This document shows, in pieces, positions 1-9,347 of a DNA stretch of 64,000 nucleotides (its first letter is position 1; every line of letters begins with the position of its first letter). Location: assembly GCF_000172555.1 (NCBI RefSeq), contig NZ_ABOX02000006.1, positions 1 through 64,000 of the forward strand. The letters run 5' to 3'. The position numbers and the translations under genes are program-made. The notes below the pieces were generated by a model. The model did not search any database. It saw only the letters and a program-made list of their open reading frames with translations, and was not told where the DNA came from. The DNA is from Pedosphaera parvula Ellin514 (GTDB taxonomy: Bacteria; Verrucomicrobiota; Verrucomicrobiia; Limisphaerales; Pedosphaeraceae).

Positions 1-589
1 CGATACCTTCCGATACCTTCCGAACTCGGGTATTTATCCTCAGAATTTTTTTCACCGTCATCCACCATCCGAACTCCCATGCACCTTGCGATTTCGAACC
101 GGCCATCCCCGCATGTTGTCCACCTTTCAGGGTACCCGCATCGTAAAACCTGTCAGCGACCCTAACGCGCCAAGCTCCCTTACACCACCAAAATACGCCA
201 CCCTCCTCGCCAAGCGAATACTTGAGCGGGGAGGGCATGTCCATAGGACGGGTGAGGGGCTTCCCAACTTCATAACGTGTAATTTCGGCTCTCATCCAAA
301 AATCAAAAATAAAATGATGTCCCGTTATCTCCCGATAACTCACGGTCGATGAAATTGAGTGCCTCTCTTCTTCGAGCTGCCCTCCCGTCCCGTTTATGAA
401 AAACGCTTGGCTTACACAGCCTTGCTTTCAGTTTCATTAACACCTGCTTTAGCATGCACCCCAAATGTATGCCTTGTGCCAGATTGGCGTCAATATAAAA
501 TACCATACAGATGAAGGTATAAGGCTGCCTTCTTCAAGCACTTTGACCACTCCTTTCCATCAGCCCGGCTATCATTCGCGCACGCGACA
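1..589. other. Intergenic stretch, no convincing gene
   Basis: Short open frames here have no recognisable family, poor start context and conflicting overlaps. The first 20 bases are two tandem copies of CGATACCTTC. I see no RNA gene or clear promoter. It lies downstream of the leftward secreted-protein gene at 999-2891 and may belong to a neighbouring unit outside the window. Confidence 0.5.
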
Positions 590-840
590 AGGTATCCAAT
601 TCCACCGCCAGGCTGGTGGGTGGGTAGGGCGTGTCACTCCGTGCGCGCCGCACTAACATGGCCCGCGACTACATTCTAAACTTTACCTCAATCCGCGTAC
701 GCGATCCGTGATCCAATCCGTTGCGCCAGCAATCAATGTAGGGTAAGGACGCATTGCGCCGCGCTCCCTGACCTCTCTCGCGCCGTAATCCAATTCATCG
801 TGCCAACCGCGTAGGCGACCTGCGGGCATAATCAGGCACT
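590..840. repeat. REP family A copy plus associated repeat modules
   Basis: A GTAG tetranucleotide at 624-627 is followed by a hairpin with arms GGCGTG and CGCGCC, then CGCACTAACATGGCCCGCGA. Downstream lie degenerate relatives of two other modules found elsewhere in the window: a CGCGTACGCGATCCGTGATC-like module, and a GCGCCAGCAATCAAT-like module (about 724-800) ending near a CGCTCCCTGA motif. The same modules recur at 45.2-45.9, 49.0-49.8, 51.9, 52.5 and 59.4 kb, always between genes. Confidence 0.8.
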
Positions 841-869
841 GAAATCAGCATCTCATTGTGATGCCAAAA

Positions 870-893
870 GGGCCCAGAATCGCTTCTGGGCCC
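870..893 (-). terminator. Rho-independent terminator for the leftward secreted-protein gene
   Basis: Perfect 10-bp inverted repeat GGGCCCAGAA / TTCTGGGCCC with a 4-nt loop. Read leftwards it is followed by a CTTTT tract. It lies about 105 bp past the stop codon of the minus-strand gene at 999-2891. Confidence 0.7.
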
Positions 894-998
894 TCTGAAA
901 CAGTGGCGGGGGACTCAATTATCTCTAAGCGGCAATGCCGCCGTTGACAGCCCACAAACTACTCCCCCGAGTCGGCGTCGCCGCATTGCGTGTCCGCG

Positions 999-2891
999 CT
1001 ATTGAGTGCGCCGGGCAACCTGCAAGCCGTTGATCACCGCAATGTGTCCATAGGCCGCGTTGGCAGGCAGCACGTTGAGCACGACCGGTTGGCCGCTCAC
1101 CACCGGAACGCCGCCAAAGCGCACATACTGCTGGCCGTTTATCCACAGGGTTGAATGCCAGGAAGCCGAACCTACGATCGTCGTGGACTGCGTACCATAA
1201 TCAATCGAGTTACTAACGAGGTTGAAGATGCCGTTTTGATCATTCGCCGCTCCGTGACCATAGGCGTAGAAGTCATAGGTGCCCGTGGGCAGATTGGTAA
1301 GGGTTACGGTGATGGTGCCCGAGTTCTGCGGATAAATGTAACCGTCATACATGCCATCGCTCACGGGATTGCCCCACTGGCCGGCCGCGTTGTTAACCGT
1401 GACGCCAACTGTCGAACTGCTGCCGTCCGACCACTTCAGGTTCGTGACCGCAGCAGAGGAAATGTTAGGAGCCCGGTAGCCATTCCAAAAGTCGCTCGTG
1501 CTCAGGCCAACGGCGGCAAACCCAACCTTGTCGGCGTCCGCCGCCGCAAAGTTGATGTTGAGCAGTGGGCCGCCGCAAAGCACAGGATTTTCTTGGAGAA
1601 CCCAACGGACAGGAGTGCCGTTGTCACAAGACTGGCCACCCGCAGTGTCAAAAACACCGCCAGCGTAAACTGCGTATTGGTCCGCAGCCAGGGTAGTCAC
1701 GAATCCCGGGTAATTATCATAGCCACTGGCCGCCCACTTGATGCCTGCCCCCAGAGCCGACCAGCTTGTTCCATCCCACCGTACAATGCTATATGCGGAG
1801 ATGCTCGAACCAGATCCATTGATAATGGAATCAAATGAACCGCTGACGTAAACCATTCCGTCTTGCGCAACCACCTGATAGCCGATACCGGGTGAAGCCA
1901 GACTGTAGTCTGGAATAAAGGCTCCGGTTGTAGTAGAGAATCGTGCCATACCGTAGGGCATTGCGTAGGCAAGGGTCACGAGATCCCTGGGACCGGTCAT
2001 ATTACCAATGGCGAACAAGTTTGTGCCCGAAATAGCCATCGAATTAATGCGTGAGTTATAGGAATAGGTGTAATCGGTAGAGAAGTAATCAAAGAGGCTT
2101 GAGGTGCCTCCTAGGCTTGGGGTGAGTCCTGGAATATTGCTGGCCATTGCCACCCATGAGGAGCCATTCCATTTGATCAGGGCTGGTGATGAAACGAAAG
2201 TGCCACCATTAAATGCGCCGTTAATGGCGCCTGCTACAAAAACATTCGTTCCGTCGGTCGCAAGTGAGGAGACTCCGAATGGATACCTGATTCTGGTGGG
2301 GTCTTTATCAATCGCCAAGCCGCCACCGAGAGTGGACCAACTGGTTCCGTTCCATACTTGCGCCAGCGAGGTGTCAACTTGTTCGTAGGGGGAACCATCA
2401 AGAGGAATGTCCAGGCCTAGGGTCCCAACGTAGACCTTCCCCGCGGCATCAAGGACAATGGCATTGACGGGATTGGTCATGGTGTTGTCTCCCACGGCCG
2501 ACCACGTGCGGGTGATAAGGTTGTATTTGGCGATGTTTGTAGCGGTTATCTGTTCCGACACAGGACCGCCAGGGTGGGGTACATCAATACTAATATAGCT
2601 AAAGCTCCCGCCCACATACAGATAGTTCCCGTTTATGTACATGGTGCCCACACCTCCCGAACCGATCGTTTGCCAGCCGTCGCACTTGGTCCAGCGTGCT
2701 ATGCCCCCTGAGCCAGCTGCGAAAACGACCCCATCCTTGGCCACCATCGTTCCGATACTAGAACCCGGAACTGAACCGGGCGCGCTAACGTCCCAATTCT
2801 GGGCATTTAAAGTCCTCGTCGCTCCAACGCCCAGTGTCAGGGCGAGTATAGCCAACAAGGTGTACGCTAGGTTTGAGTTTTTTGATTTCAT
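999..2891 (-). CDS. Secreted GGxF-repeat beta-propeller protein with C-terminal module
   Basis: A 630-residue protein with a Sec signal peptide (basic N-terminus, hydrophobic stretch at about 9-25, cleavage near LNA-QN). Residues of about 35-430 hold six or seven blade-like repeats. They alternate 'VYVGG.F..I' strands with 'W.G.SWS.LG.G' strands (for example VWNGTSWSTLGGG and WDGTSWSALGAG), a pattern typical of kelch/delta-60-like propellers. Residues of about 440-625 form a separate beta-rich module beginning LLNINFAAADADKVGFAAVG and containing YDFYAYGHG and QYVRFGGVPV. I associate this module with secreted verrucomicrobial proteins. No catalytic motif is visible; a role in the periplasm or at the cell surface is inferred. 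It is a single gene with its own terminator at 870-893. Confidence 0.8.
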   Translation of the reverse strand: MKSKNSNLAYTLLAILALTLGVGATRTLNAQNWDVSAPGSVPGSSIGTMVAKDGVVFAAGSGGIARWTKCDGWQTIGSGGVGTMYINGNYLYVGGSFSYISIDVPHPGGPVSEQITATNIAKYNLITRTWSAVGDNTMTNPVNAIVLDAAGKVYVGTLGLDIPLDGSPYEQVDTSLAQVWNGTSWSTLGGGLAIDKDPTRIRYPFGVSSLATDGTNVFVAGAINGAFNGGTFVSSPALIKWNGSSWVAMASNIPGLTPSLGGTSSLFDYFSTDYTYSYNSRINSMAISGTNLFAIGNMTGPRDLVTLAYAMPYGMARFSTTTGAFIPDYSLASPGIGYQVVAQDGMVYVSGSFDSIINGSGSSISAYSIVRWDGTSWSALGAGIKWAASGYDNYPGFVTTLAADQYAVYAGGVFDTAGGQSCDNGTPVRWVLQENPVLCGGPLLNINFAAADADKVGFAAVGLSTSDFWNGYRAPNISSAAVTNLKWSDGSSSTVGVTVNNAAGQWGNPVSDGMYDGYIYPQNSGTITVTLTNLPTGTYDFYAYGHGAANDQNGIFNLVSNSIDYGTQSTTIVGSASWHSTLWINGQQYVRFGGVPVVSGQPVVLNVLPANAAYGHIAVINGLQVARRTQ

Positions 2892-3201
2892 CTGTTTTTG
2901 AATTTTACCTGCCTGTTTATGGTTTGAGTTTTGATTGTTTTTGTTGCAACCCTGCCATCTTCAACCCGTCTGCATAACAACCCGAACCCACCCAATCTTA
3001 TCGAGTGCAGGATTCGATTTCTTAAACACGACCGGCTTCAAATGACAGCTACGCCATGGAATCCATGCTTCTCTTTTGTGGGATGCCATTTTACCTCAAC
3101 TCCTTGCTGAAATGACCTTGTTGGAATAACCAAGTCAGAAGTCTCCGCGAGACTAATGAGATTTTACTCCACGACAAGCAATATTTTCTTCAGGCTGAAG
3201 C
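2892..3201. other. Intergenic divergent promoter region, nothing specific seen
   Basis: About 310 bp between the leftward secreted-protein gene and the rightward small genes. It should hold promoters for both directions, but I cannot pick a confident -35/-10 pair, and I see no repeat or RNA. Confidence 0.4.
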
Positions 3202-3522
3202 ATGCCAGCCATGAGCTATCAACTCGTCCTCCAATTTCGCGGCGACTCACTCGCCGACTATGACACCATGATCGCCCTTGAAGAGAAGTTGATTGAAGAC
3301 TTGGGCGATTCAGCAGATGTGGATGGCCATGATTGCGGTTCCAGTGAGACGAACATTTTCATTTTTACTTCTGATCCAACCGCTACTTTTGGGCGAGTCC
3401 GGCAAACATTGCTCCGGGAAGGAAAGTTGGAGTCCGTCAAGGCGGCCTATCGCTTAGTAGATGGAAATCATTACACCGTGCTCTGGCCGGAAGGTTCGAA
3501 AGAGGAATTCAAAGTCGCATGA
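3202..3522 (+). CDS. Small acidic cytoplasmic protein, unknown function
   Basis: A 106-residue acidic protein with no signal peptide or membrane segment. It reads as a compact alpha/beta fold: a LVLQFRGDS strand, a helix rich in E/D, and a NIFIFTSD strand. An alternative start three codons in (MSYQLVLQF) would remove MPA. No family recognised. The next gene starts 4 bp after its stop, so the two are probably co-transcribed. Bacterial immunity-type proteins can look like this, but no toxin gene is adjacent, so I do not assign that role. Confidence 0.6.
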   Translation: MPAMSYQLVLQFRGDSLADYDTMIALEEKLIEDLGDSADVDGHDCGSSETNIFIFTSDPTATFGRVRQTLLREGKLESVKAAYRLVDGNHYTVLWPEGSKEEFKVA

Positions 3523-3526
3523 AACA

Positions 3527-3985
3527 ATGAAAGAAGTAGCATCCACCAGACTCACGTTTTTCTTTAAATTTCCCTTGCCTCTGTTCATGGCTGTTTCTTT
3601 CGGTTTTGCAACGGCCGCGGGTGCACTGCAACGCAGTTGGATCGCAATTCCCTTCGCATTCGTCGCGTTGCTTTATGTGGCCATACTCATCTGGTTTTCC
3701 CCTCGCCTAAAGGTCGTCTCATTTGACGATGCAGGTATTTACATCCTTGAGGGTTCTCAGGAATTTCACATTCCCTGGACCGACGTGGAACGCATTCATT
3801 CCCTCTACATGCGTTGGCCGACATACGCCATAAAGTTTCGGAATCCTGGCCGCTTTGGCCGGAGGGTTTTCTTCTGTCTTCCCTCCCAAGGTCTTTTCGG
3901 CGCCCGGATGGAGGTAATTGACAGGATGCAAAACTTGCTGCGCGGGCCGGATGTAACTTCCAACAAAATCTATAAAACTCCTTAA
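3527..3985 (+). CDS. Membrane protein with two TM segments and PH-like C-terminal domain
   Basis: A 152-residue protein. The start at 3527 is preferred over the longer frame from 3461 because it begins just after the upstream stop (3520-3522) and puts the first hydrophobic segment near the N-terminus. Two membrane helices (about 10-30 and 36-55) precede a beta-rich region (VVSFDDAGIYI ... FHIPWTDVERI ... PTYAIKFRNPG). The layout resembles small proteins with bacterial PH-like domains, where a two-helix hairpin anchors a cytoplasmic PH-like barrel. Function is unknown. It probably forms a unit with the genes on either side. Confidence 0.65.
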   Translation: MKEVASTRLTFFFKFPLPLFMAVSFGFATAAGALQRSWIAIPFAFVALLYVAILIWFSPRLKVVSFDDAGIYILEGSQEFHIPWTDVERIHSLYMRWPTYAIKFRNPGRFGRRVFFCLPSQGLFGARMEVIDRMQNLLRGPDVTSNKIYKTP

Positions 3986-4000
3986 GCCCCGTTCGCTCGT

Positions 4001-4303
4001 ATGAACATCTTCACCACCGATCATCCTTTGTCGCCAGAACCAGTCCGTCCCAACCCGCGCAACCGGCGGCGTCTGCTTTTTCTTCTGATCTCCTATCCTG
4101 TATACCTGATTCTGGTCGGCCCTTTCTGGGCTCTGGATGGTAGACACCATTTGGATTTTATTCCGGAACGGATTCGCTTCGCTTGCTATCTACCAACGTT
4201 TCCCATTTGGTTTATCCCGCATGTTCGTGGCAGATATGCCGACTACATGGACTGGTGGTACCTTGACCCAAACTCTGCTGATCGGGAAACAGGATGGGAT
4301 TAA
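4001..4303 (+). CDS. Small membrane protein, unknown function
   Basis: A 100-residue protein with a proline/arginine-rich N-terminus, one clear membrane helix (about 26-45: LLFLLISYPVYLILVGPFW) and a second weaker aromatic hydrophobic stretch near 60-75. The C-terminus is rich in Trp, Tyr and Asp (DYMDWWYLDP). It begins 15 bp after the preceding gene. No family recognised. Confidence 0.55.
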   Translation: MNIFTTDHPLSPEPVRPNPRNRRRLLFLLISYPVYLILVGPFWALDGRHHLDFIPERIRFACYLPTFPIWFIPHVRGRYADYMDWWYLDPNSADRETGWD

Positions 4304-4428
4304 CTGAACTTTGAAAATGTTTGCAAAGGGTAACCAATTGATTGGATTGCGAAAGGCTTTAGTCAAATGCCATTCCTCCTCCCTAAATATGAACTTTATA
4401 CAAATACCGGCGACTCGTCTAAGACTGT

Positions 4429-4530
4429 CCCTAAGGCCCAACGGGCCGCTCCATACCAGCCCTGGCTGAAGGCCAGGGAACACGTTCCCAAAAGAACCCG
4501 CTTCGGCCCACAACGCCAAACAGCTCAATA
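4429..4530. repeat. Extragenic repeat family C (AAGGCCCAACGGGCC type)
   Basis: AAGGCCCAACGGGCCGCTCC is followed by an ACCAGCCCTGGC..GGCCAGGGAAC palindromic segment and further short inverted repeats. Related copies lie at about 57239-57345 and 62250-62342. Each has a GGCCC-AAC-GGGCC hairpin, then a CCAGCC..GG(C/T)CTGGGA hairpin. No coding frame is conserved among copies. Confidence 0.7.
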
Positions 4531-4647
4531 ACCACATCCGAAGCGGAACCCCTCAGCGCAAACCAGCACCCCGCCAACTTTTTCTTGCGGATATTTTAAA
4601 ATCTTGGTTTTGCCGACCAATCGACTAATATCACCCGCGTTCCAATA

Positions 4648-5814
4648 ATGATCTTCCCGCGTGCCATGAGAAACATCTTTCGCAAAATAAACCTCTGTTT
4701 GCTCGGAGCCTTAGTCTCGGTTGTTTTAGCCGTTTCGCAATCTTCCGCAACCGAGCAAAACGGAACAACCCTTCGTATCGAAAAATCCCATTTCGGCACC
4801 ATGCCCGATGGCTCCGAGGTCAGTCTCTACACCCTGAAGAACTCCAAGGGCATCACCTGCAAGATTACCGATTACGGCGGCATCATCACCGAAATGGATG
4901 TCCCGGACCGTGCCGGCAACGTCGCTGATGTGGTGCTCGGTTATGATGACTTTGAACGTTATCAGAAAAATGGTCCCTACTTCGGTGCCATTGTTGGCCG
5001 CGTGGCGAATCGCGTGGCCGGTGCCCGCTTCACCTTGGATGGCAAAACTTACAATCTGGCCAACAATGATGGCACCAACCAACTGCACGGCGGTATCAAG
5101 GGATTCGATAAAAAGCTCTGGAAAGCCGAGGCGTCATCCACGAAAGATGCGGCCGTTCTCAAGCTCTCTTACACCAGCCCGGACGGCGAGGAAAATTATC
5201 CCGGCAATCTCAGCACCGTCATCACCTATACCCTCAACAATAAAAACGAACTGCGCGTCGATTACAGAGCCACCACCGACAAGGCGACTCCCGTAAACCT
5301 GAGCAATCACAGCTACTGGAATCTGCTCGGCAGCAACTCAGTGCTCGATCACGTGCTCACCTTGAACGCGGATAAGTACACCCCCACTGGCAAAACCTTG
5401 ATTCCCACCGGCGAAATGGCCCCAGTGAAAGACACGCCGCTCGATTTCACTACTCCGCATACAATCGGCTCCGGCCTGTCTGAACTCAGCAAGAAGGGAC
5501 GCGGCTACGATAACAATTTCGTGCTGAACAGCGGCGGAAAGAAACTCGCCATGGCAGCGAAGGTTTACGAACCCGTGACCGGTCGCGTCATGGAAGTCTG
5601 GACCGATCAACCTGGCATCCAATTCTACACCCCAAACTTCGGCGAAGCCCTTCAAAAAACCAGAAGTGGACCGGCCTTCAAAGGCAACTGCGCCTTCTGC
5701 CTGGAAACCGAAAACTTCCCCGACGCTGTAAATCACACCAACTTCCCCAACAGCATCCTCCGCCCCGACCAAACCTACAAACAAACCACGATCTACCACT
5801 TCTCCACGCATTAG
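4648..5814 (+). CDS. galM: Aldose 1-epimerase (mutarotase), exported
   Basis: Interconverts alpha and beta anomers of aldoses such as galactose and glucose. The 388-residue protein has a signal peptide, so it probably acts in the periplasm; the start may be the internal Met at 4666 (MRNIFRKINLCLLGALVSVV), which fits the signal peptide better. GalM hallmarks are visible: FGAIVGRVANRV, TNQLHGGIKGFDK (first catalytic-site His), VNLSNHSYWNL (second His) and CLETENFPDAVNH near the C-terminus, carrying the catalytic Glu. Length is normal for the family plus a leader. It is monocistronic, with no Leloir-pathway neighbours. Confidence 0.93.
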   Translation: MIFPRAMRNIFRKINLCLLGALVSVVLAVSQSSATEQNGTTLRIEKSHFGTMPDGSEVSLYTLKNSKGITCKITDYGGIITEMDVPDRAGNVADVVLGYDDFERYQKNGPYFGAIVGRVANRVAGARFTLDGKTYNLANNDGTNQLHGGIKGFDKKLWKAEASSTKDAAVLKLSYTSPDGEENYPGNLSTVITYTLNNKNELRVDYRATTDKATPVNLSNHSYWNLLGSNSVLDHVLTLNADKYTPTGKTLIPTGEMAPVKDTPLDFTTPHTIGSGLSELSKKGRGYDNNFVLNSGGKKLAMAAKVYEPVTGRVMEVWTDQPGIQFYTPNFGEALQKTRSGPAFKGNCAFCLETENFPDAVNHTNFPNSILRPDQTYKQTTIYHFSTH

Positions 5815-5928
5815 ACTTAAGAGTTTGGCAGCTTGCTTAATGATTTACTGATCCACACGACAGTATTCGCGCGACAACGCCAGTTCAATCCAACCGCCTC
5901 GGCCGTACGACCCTCGCCTCGGGGTATT

Positions 5929-6105
5929 AGTATCTACACAAGTCGGAGATTTGCACTGAACGTGCCGATTCGCCTGAGGCATCCATGTTAATAGAACCAA
6001 CGATGGCAATCGCGCGACAGAGCCAGTTCAACCTGAACATGGCGGACGTCATCACCTTCTCCCTTTGCAATGGGAGAAGGCCGGGATGAGGGAAAATGCG
6101 TCCAA
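5929..6105. repeat. Left arm of inverted repeats around the DUF559 gene
   Basis: TAGTATCTACACAAGTCGG at about 5930-5948 and CCTTTGCAATGGGAGAAGG with a following TGAGGGAAAATGCG at about 6063-6102. Both segments recur in inverted orientation to the right of the nuclease gene (6788-6832 and 6945-6962), giving a nested inverted-repeat layout about 1 kb across. Confidence 0.65.
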
Positions 6106-6152
6106 ACCCTCAACTGCTTCGGGGACCTCCCACGATCTCCTTAAATTACGAG

Positions 6153-6563
6153 TCAAACGTCCTCTTGACTTGATCTCTGATAGCGGCTCGGCACCCACTG
6201 CGGCACACGTTCCTGTAAAACACGCCAAATCTTTTCGCGCACCACATCCCGCTCGGTTCGCAACTGATGATTCCAAAATCGAAGCACCTTGATGTGCTCA
6301 CCCTCCAAAGCTGCATCACGCCTGGCATCTGATTCCCGCTGCATGGGAAATCCATGTCGGGACCCGTCCAGTTCGATATTCAACCGAGCTTGGGGACAAT
6401 AAAAATCAAGATAAAATCCCTTTACACGCATTTGCCGGCGGAACTTGTAAGCCGAAAACCTTCGATCCCGCAACCAGCTCCACATCAGTTTTTCCGCCCA
6501 GGTTTCATTCCGCCGTAATAGCCTCGAAATCTGCTTTGCCTCGCGCACAAGCCGAGCATGCAA
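6153..6563 (-). CDS. DUF559 family endonuclease-like protein (Vsr/PD-(D/E)XK fold)
   Basis: A 136-residue protein of the DUF559 family, related to very-short-patch-repair endonucleases. Visible hallmarks: the N-terminal LRRNETWAEKLMWSWLRDRR helix; FRRQMRVKGFYLDFYCP (catalytic Asp region); LNIELDGSRHG (the E-x-D portion of the PD-(D/E)XK core); and a terminal RTERDVVREKIWRVL helix. Family members are often stand-alone nucleases of unclear role scattered through bacterial genomes. Here it lies alone between nested inverted repeats, which may point to a mobile cassette. DNA cleavage is inferred from fold. Confidence 0.85.
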   Translation of the reverse strand: MHARLVREAKQISRLLRRNETWAEKLMWSWLRDRRFSAYKFRRQMRVKGFYLDFYCPQARLNIELDGSRHGFPMQRESDARRDAALEGEHIKVLRFWNHQLRTERDVVREKIWRVLQERVPQWVPSRYQRSSQEDV

Positions 6564-6611
6564 AGCACGTCATCCCATTTCAAGCTACATTCCTCAACGG
6601 CAAATTGGCTC

Positions 6612-6966
6612 CTCTTCTCCCTTTGCAATGGGCATGGTATCTACACAAATCGGGCAAATGCCTGGAGAGCGCGGCAACTTTCCTTGCTGTTGTGGATGGA
6701 CGTGTAATTGCGCCGGTCGGAACCGATTGCGGGGACAGCACTGGAGGTTTAAGGCGTGGGAGTAACCTCGGTGACGAAGAGTCTGGGCGCATTTTCCCTC
6801 ACCCCGGCCCTCTCCCATTGCAAAGGTAGAGGGGGAACCGTCTGACGGCCCGTGGTTGTCCGGGCGTGGTGGCGCGGGTTGCCATCGTGGGTTCTTTTTA
6901 CCATGGAGACATAAGAAAGAAGTGGCAGGGTCATTCGATCTTCTGACTTGTGTAGATACTATTGCC
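6612..6966. repeat. Right arm of inverted repeats downstream of the DUF559 gene
   Basis: Contains CCCTTTGCAATGGG joined to TGGTATCTACACAA (about 6619-6645) in the same orientation as the left arm. Inverted copies follow: TTTTCCCTCACCCCGGCCCT with CCATTGCAAAGG (about 6790-6827), and GACTTGTGTAGATACTA (6946-6962). The surrounding 6564-7083 region has no credible gene. Confidence 0.65.
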
Positions 6967-7083
6967 TCGGGGAGAGGGCAGGGTGAGGGGGACCGCGACT
7001 CTGAAAAATCCAGACCTCAACGCGAGAAGCACCCACGACTCCCCGCTCCCTTATTACCCCACAACAGCAATCTCGCGCCTGCT

Positions 7084-8577
7084 CTAATCCTTTAACCACC
7101 CTCTGCCTGCCTTCACCGCTCTGCGCCAATGTTTCTTAAGGTCAGCAATCTTCTCCTTATCCATTGAAGGATGAAATGTCTTCTGGCTCTGCCAATGCTT
7201 CTCCAACTCACTCGTATCCTTCCAGTAACCCACAGCCAACCCCGCCAGATAAGCTGCGCCCAAGGCTGTCGTTTCATGAGTCTTCGGCCGCACCAGCGGC
7301 ACATTCAAAATATCCGCCTGAAACTGCATTAGCGTGTCATTCACCGTGGCTCCGCCATCGACACGCAATTCCTTGATCGGAATTTTGGAATCCGCTTCCA
7401 TTGCCTCCAGCACATCCATCGTTTGGAAAGCAATACTCTCCAACGCCGCGCGCGCGAAATGTCCCGCCGTCGTCCCACGTGTGATCCCCATGACCGTTCC
7501 GCGCGCAAACTGATCCCAATGCGGCGCGCCCATTCCCACAAATGCCGGAACCATGTAGATATCGCCATTATCAGGAACCGTGCGCGCCAACGATTCTATC
7601 TCCGCCGAGGTCTTGATAATCCCCAAACCATCGCGCAACCACTGTACCACCGCACCAGCAATGAAAATACTGCCTTCCAACGCATACGTGACCTTGCCAT
7701 CGATTTTCCAGGCAATGGTGGTCAGGAGATGATTGCTGGAACTAATGGGAGTATCCCCCGTATTCAAAACCATGAAACCACCCGTTCCATACGTATGCTT
7801 CAACATCCCCGGTCGCAAACACATTTGCCCAAACAATGAAGCCTGCTGATCTCCCGCAATCCCCGCAATCGGAACCCGGGAAGCAAACAGGCTCGGAGAG
7901 GTCTCCGCATAGACTTCGCTCGATGATTTTACCTCCGGCAGAATGCTTCTGGGAATTTGAAAAATTTCCAGAAGCTCATCATCCCACTGATTGGTATGAA
8001 TGTTGTAGAGCAGGGTGCGACTGGCATTGCTCACATCGGTGACATGTGCCGTGCCACCCGTTAATTTCCAGACCAGCCACGTATCGACTGTGCCGAAGGC
8101 GAGTTTTCCCTCCAACGCTCGCTTTCGAGCATCGGGGACATGATCCAAAATGGACTTCAACTTCGTGCCCGAAAAATAAGCGTCTAAAACCAGACCGGTT
8201 TTGCGCTGAATCAGTTCCGCCAATCCCTGCTTTTTGAGCGTGTCACAAAATTCCGCCGTGCGCCGATCCTGCCAGACGATGGCATGATGAATCGGTTCAC
8301 CCGTCTCCTTATCCCAGACAATGGTCGTCTCACGCTGGTTGGTGATGCCAATGCCGGCAATATCTTTGCCGCTCAATCCTGCACTGGCCAATGCCTCCGC
8401 CACGACTCCCGCCTGCGTCGCCCAGATTTCATTGGCATCATGTTCCACCCAGCCGGGTTTGGGATAAAATTGTTTAAATTCCTGTTGGGCGATCGATTTG
8501 ATGGAGCCGCCGTGGTCGAAGATGATGGCGCGTGAACTGGTTGTCCCCTGATCCAACGCAAGAATGAACTTTTCCAT
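7084..8577 (-). CDS. glpK: Glycerol kinase
   Basis: Phosphorylates glycerol with ATP to sn-glycerol 3-phosphate in the cytoplasm, feeding glycolysis and lipid synthesis. The 497-residue length is typical. FGGY-family motifs are clear: [19 protein letters not shown] (phosphate 1), [27 protein letters not shown] (substrate loop), [43 protein letters not shown] and [13 protein letters not shown] (adenine/phosphate 2 region), and [20 protein letters not shown]. No glpF, glpD or glpR is adjacent, so it is a solitary gene, transcribed away from the DUF4864 gene at 8779. Confidence 0.96.
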   Translation of the reverse strand: MEKFILALDQGTTSSRAIIFDHGGSIKSIAQQEFKQFYPKPGWVEHDANEIWATQAGVVAEALASAGLSGKDIAGIGITNQRETTIVWDKETGEPIHHAIVWQDRRTAEFCDTLKKQGLAELIQRKTGLVLDAYFSGTKLKSILDHVPDARKRALEGKLAFGTVDTWLVWKLTGGTAHVTDVSNASRTLLYNIHTNQWDDELLEIFQIPRSILPEVKSSSEVYAETSPSLFASRVPIAGIAGDQQASLFGQMCLRPGMLKHTYGTGGFMVLNTGDTPISSSNHLLTTIAWKIDGKVTYALEGSIFIAGAVVQWLRDGLGIIKTSAEIESLARTVPDNGDIYMVPAFVGMGAPHWDQFARGTVMGITRGTTAGHFARAALESIAFQTMDVLEAMEADSKIPIKELRVDGGATVNDTLMQFQADILNVPLVRPKTHETTALGAAYLAGLAVGYWKDTSELEKHWQSQKTFHPSMDKEKIADLKKHWRRAVKAGRGWLKD

Positions 8578-8778
8578 AGGATTCGATCTTGATGTTTGAT
8601 GGCTTCGGATTGATTCAAATCGGTAATGGGGCAGGTGTGCAATGTCAATTCGGTTTGGAGGAATTTACCGTAAGCCATAGAATTTTCAGAGCAAATTTTG
8701 ATGTCTCCAGCATTAAGTGGTATGGTTTGGCTGCGAGTGGCTGTTCAGAAGACTGCTGAGGGAGGTAAAGGAGTTTGC

Positions 8779-9306
8779 ATGAATGCGAGATTGAGTCTGG
8801 ACCGGTGGGTGAAGACCTTAACGCTGGGATGCATTGTAGGTCTTCTCTATTACTTTTGCATCGCCGCCTGGCGGACGCCACCAGGAGGACATTCCTTCAG
8901 ATCACATTACACCGACCGCGTCTCTTTCCATCATCCCGTTCCAGCTCTCCGGCTCAGTACGCAACAGGCCAGAATGGAGCTTGCCAAGGTTGTGGAGTCG
9001 CAGTTGACAGCCTTCCGCATGGAAGACTATCCCCGGGCCTATACTTATGCGGGCTCCAGATTCCAGAACGAATGCCCGCTGCCGGTTTTCGAAGCCATGG
9101 TTAAAAAGAGTTATCCCGTCATCGCCAGTTCCAGGGCGGCGCAATATGGCGTCATTCTCGATAATGGCGAGGAAGGGGTGGTGAACGTGGGTATTCTCGA
9201 TTCAACAGGCAGAATTCACCACTATCAGTATTTCCTAAAATGGGAGCGGACCGCGTGGAAAATCAATGGCGTCAAAGAAGCCCGGTTTGAAGGCACCATC
9301 ATTTAA
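8779..9306 (+). CDS. Membrane-anchored DUF4864-like protein
   Basis: A 175-residue protein starting at 8779, chosen because AAAGGAG lies 5-6 bp upstream; a longer frame back to 8698 lacks such a site. One N-terminal membrane helix (about 12-30, LGCIVGLLYYFCIAAW) is followed by a soluble domain. The segment VVESQLTAFRMEDYPRAYTY ... VFEAMVKKSYPVIASS ... YFLKWERTAWKINGVK matches the pattern of DUF4864, a cystatin/NTF2-like small domain of unknown function. It is divergent from glpK. Confidence 0.7.
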   Translation: MNARLSLDRWVKTLTLGCIVGLLYYFCIAAWRTPPGGHSFRSHYTDRVSFHHPVPALRLSTQQARMELAKVVESQLTAFRMEDYPRAYTYAGSRFQNECPLPVFEAMVKKSYPVIASSRAAQYGVILDNGEEGVVNVGILDSTGRIHHYQYFLKWERTAWKINGVKEARFEGTII

Positions 9307-9347
9307 TCAGGCCAGTCCGGGAACACGCCGAAGCATTATACTTTTCG

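Noticed and set aside
86-352. Open frame encoding an 88-residue peptide
   Set aside because: No ribosome-binding site, no family, and basic/proline-rich composition typical of a chance frame.
1155-1838. 227-codon frame opposite the propeller gene
   Set aside because: Arg/Ala/Val-rich shadow of a clear secreted protein on the other strand.
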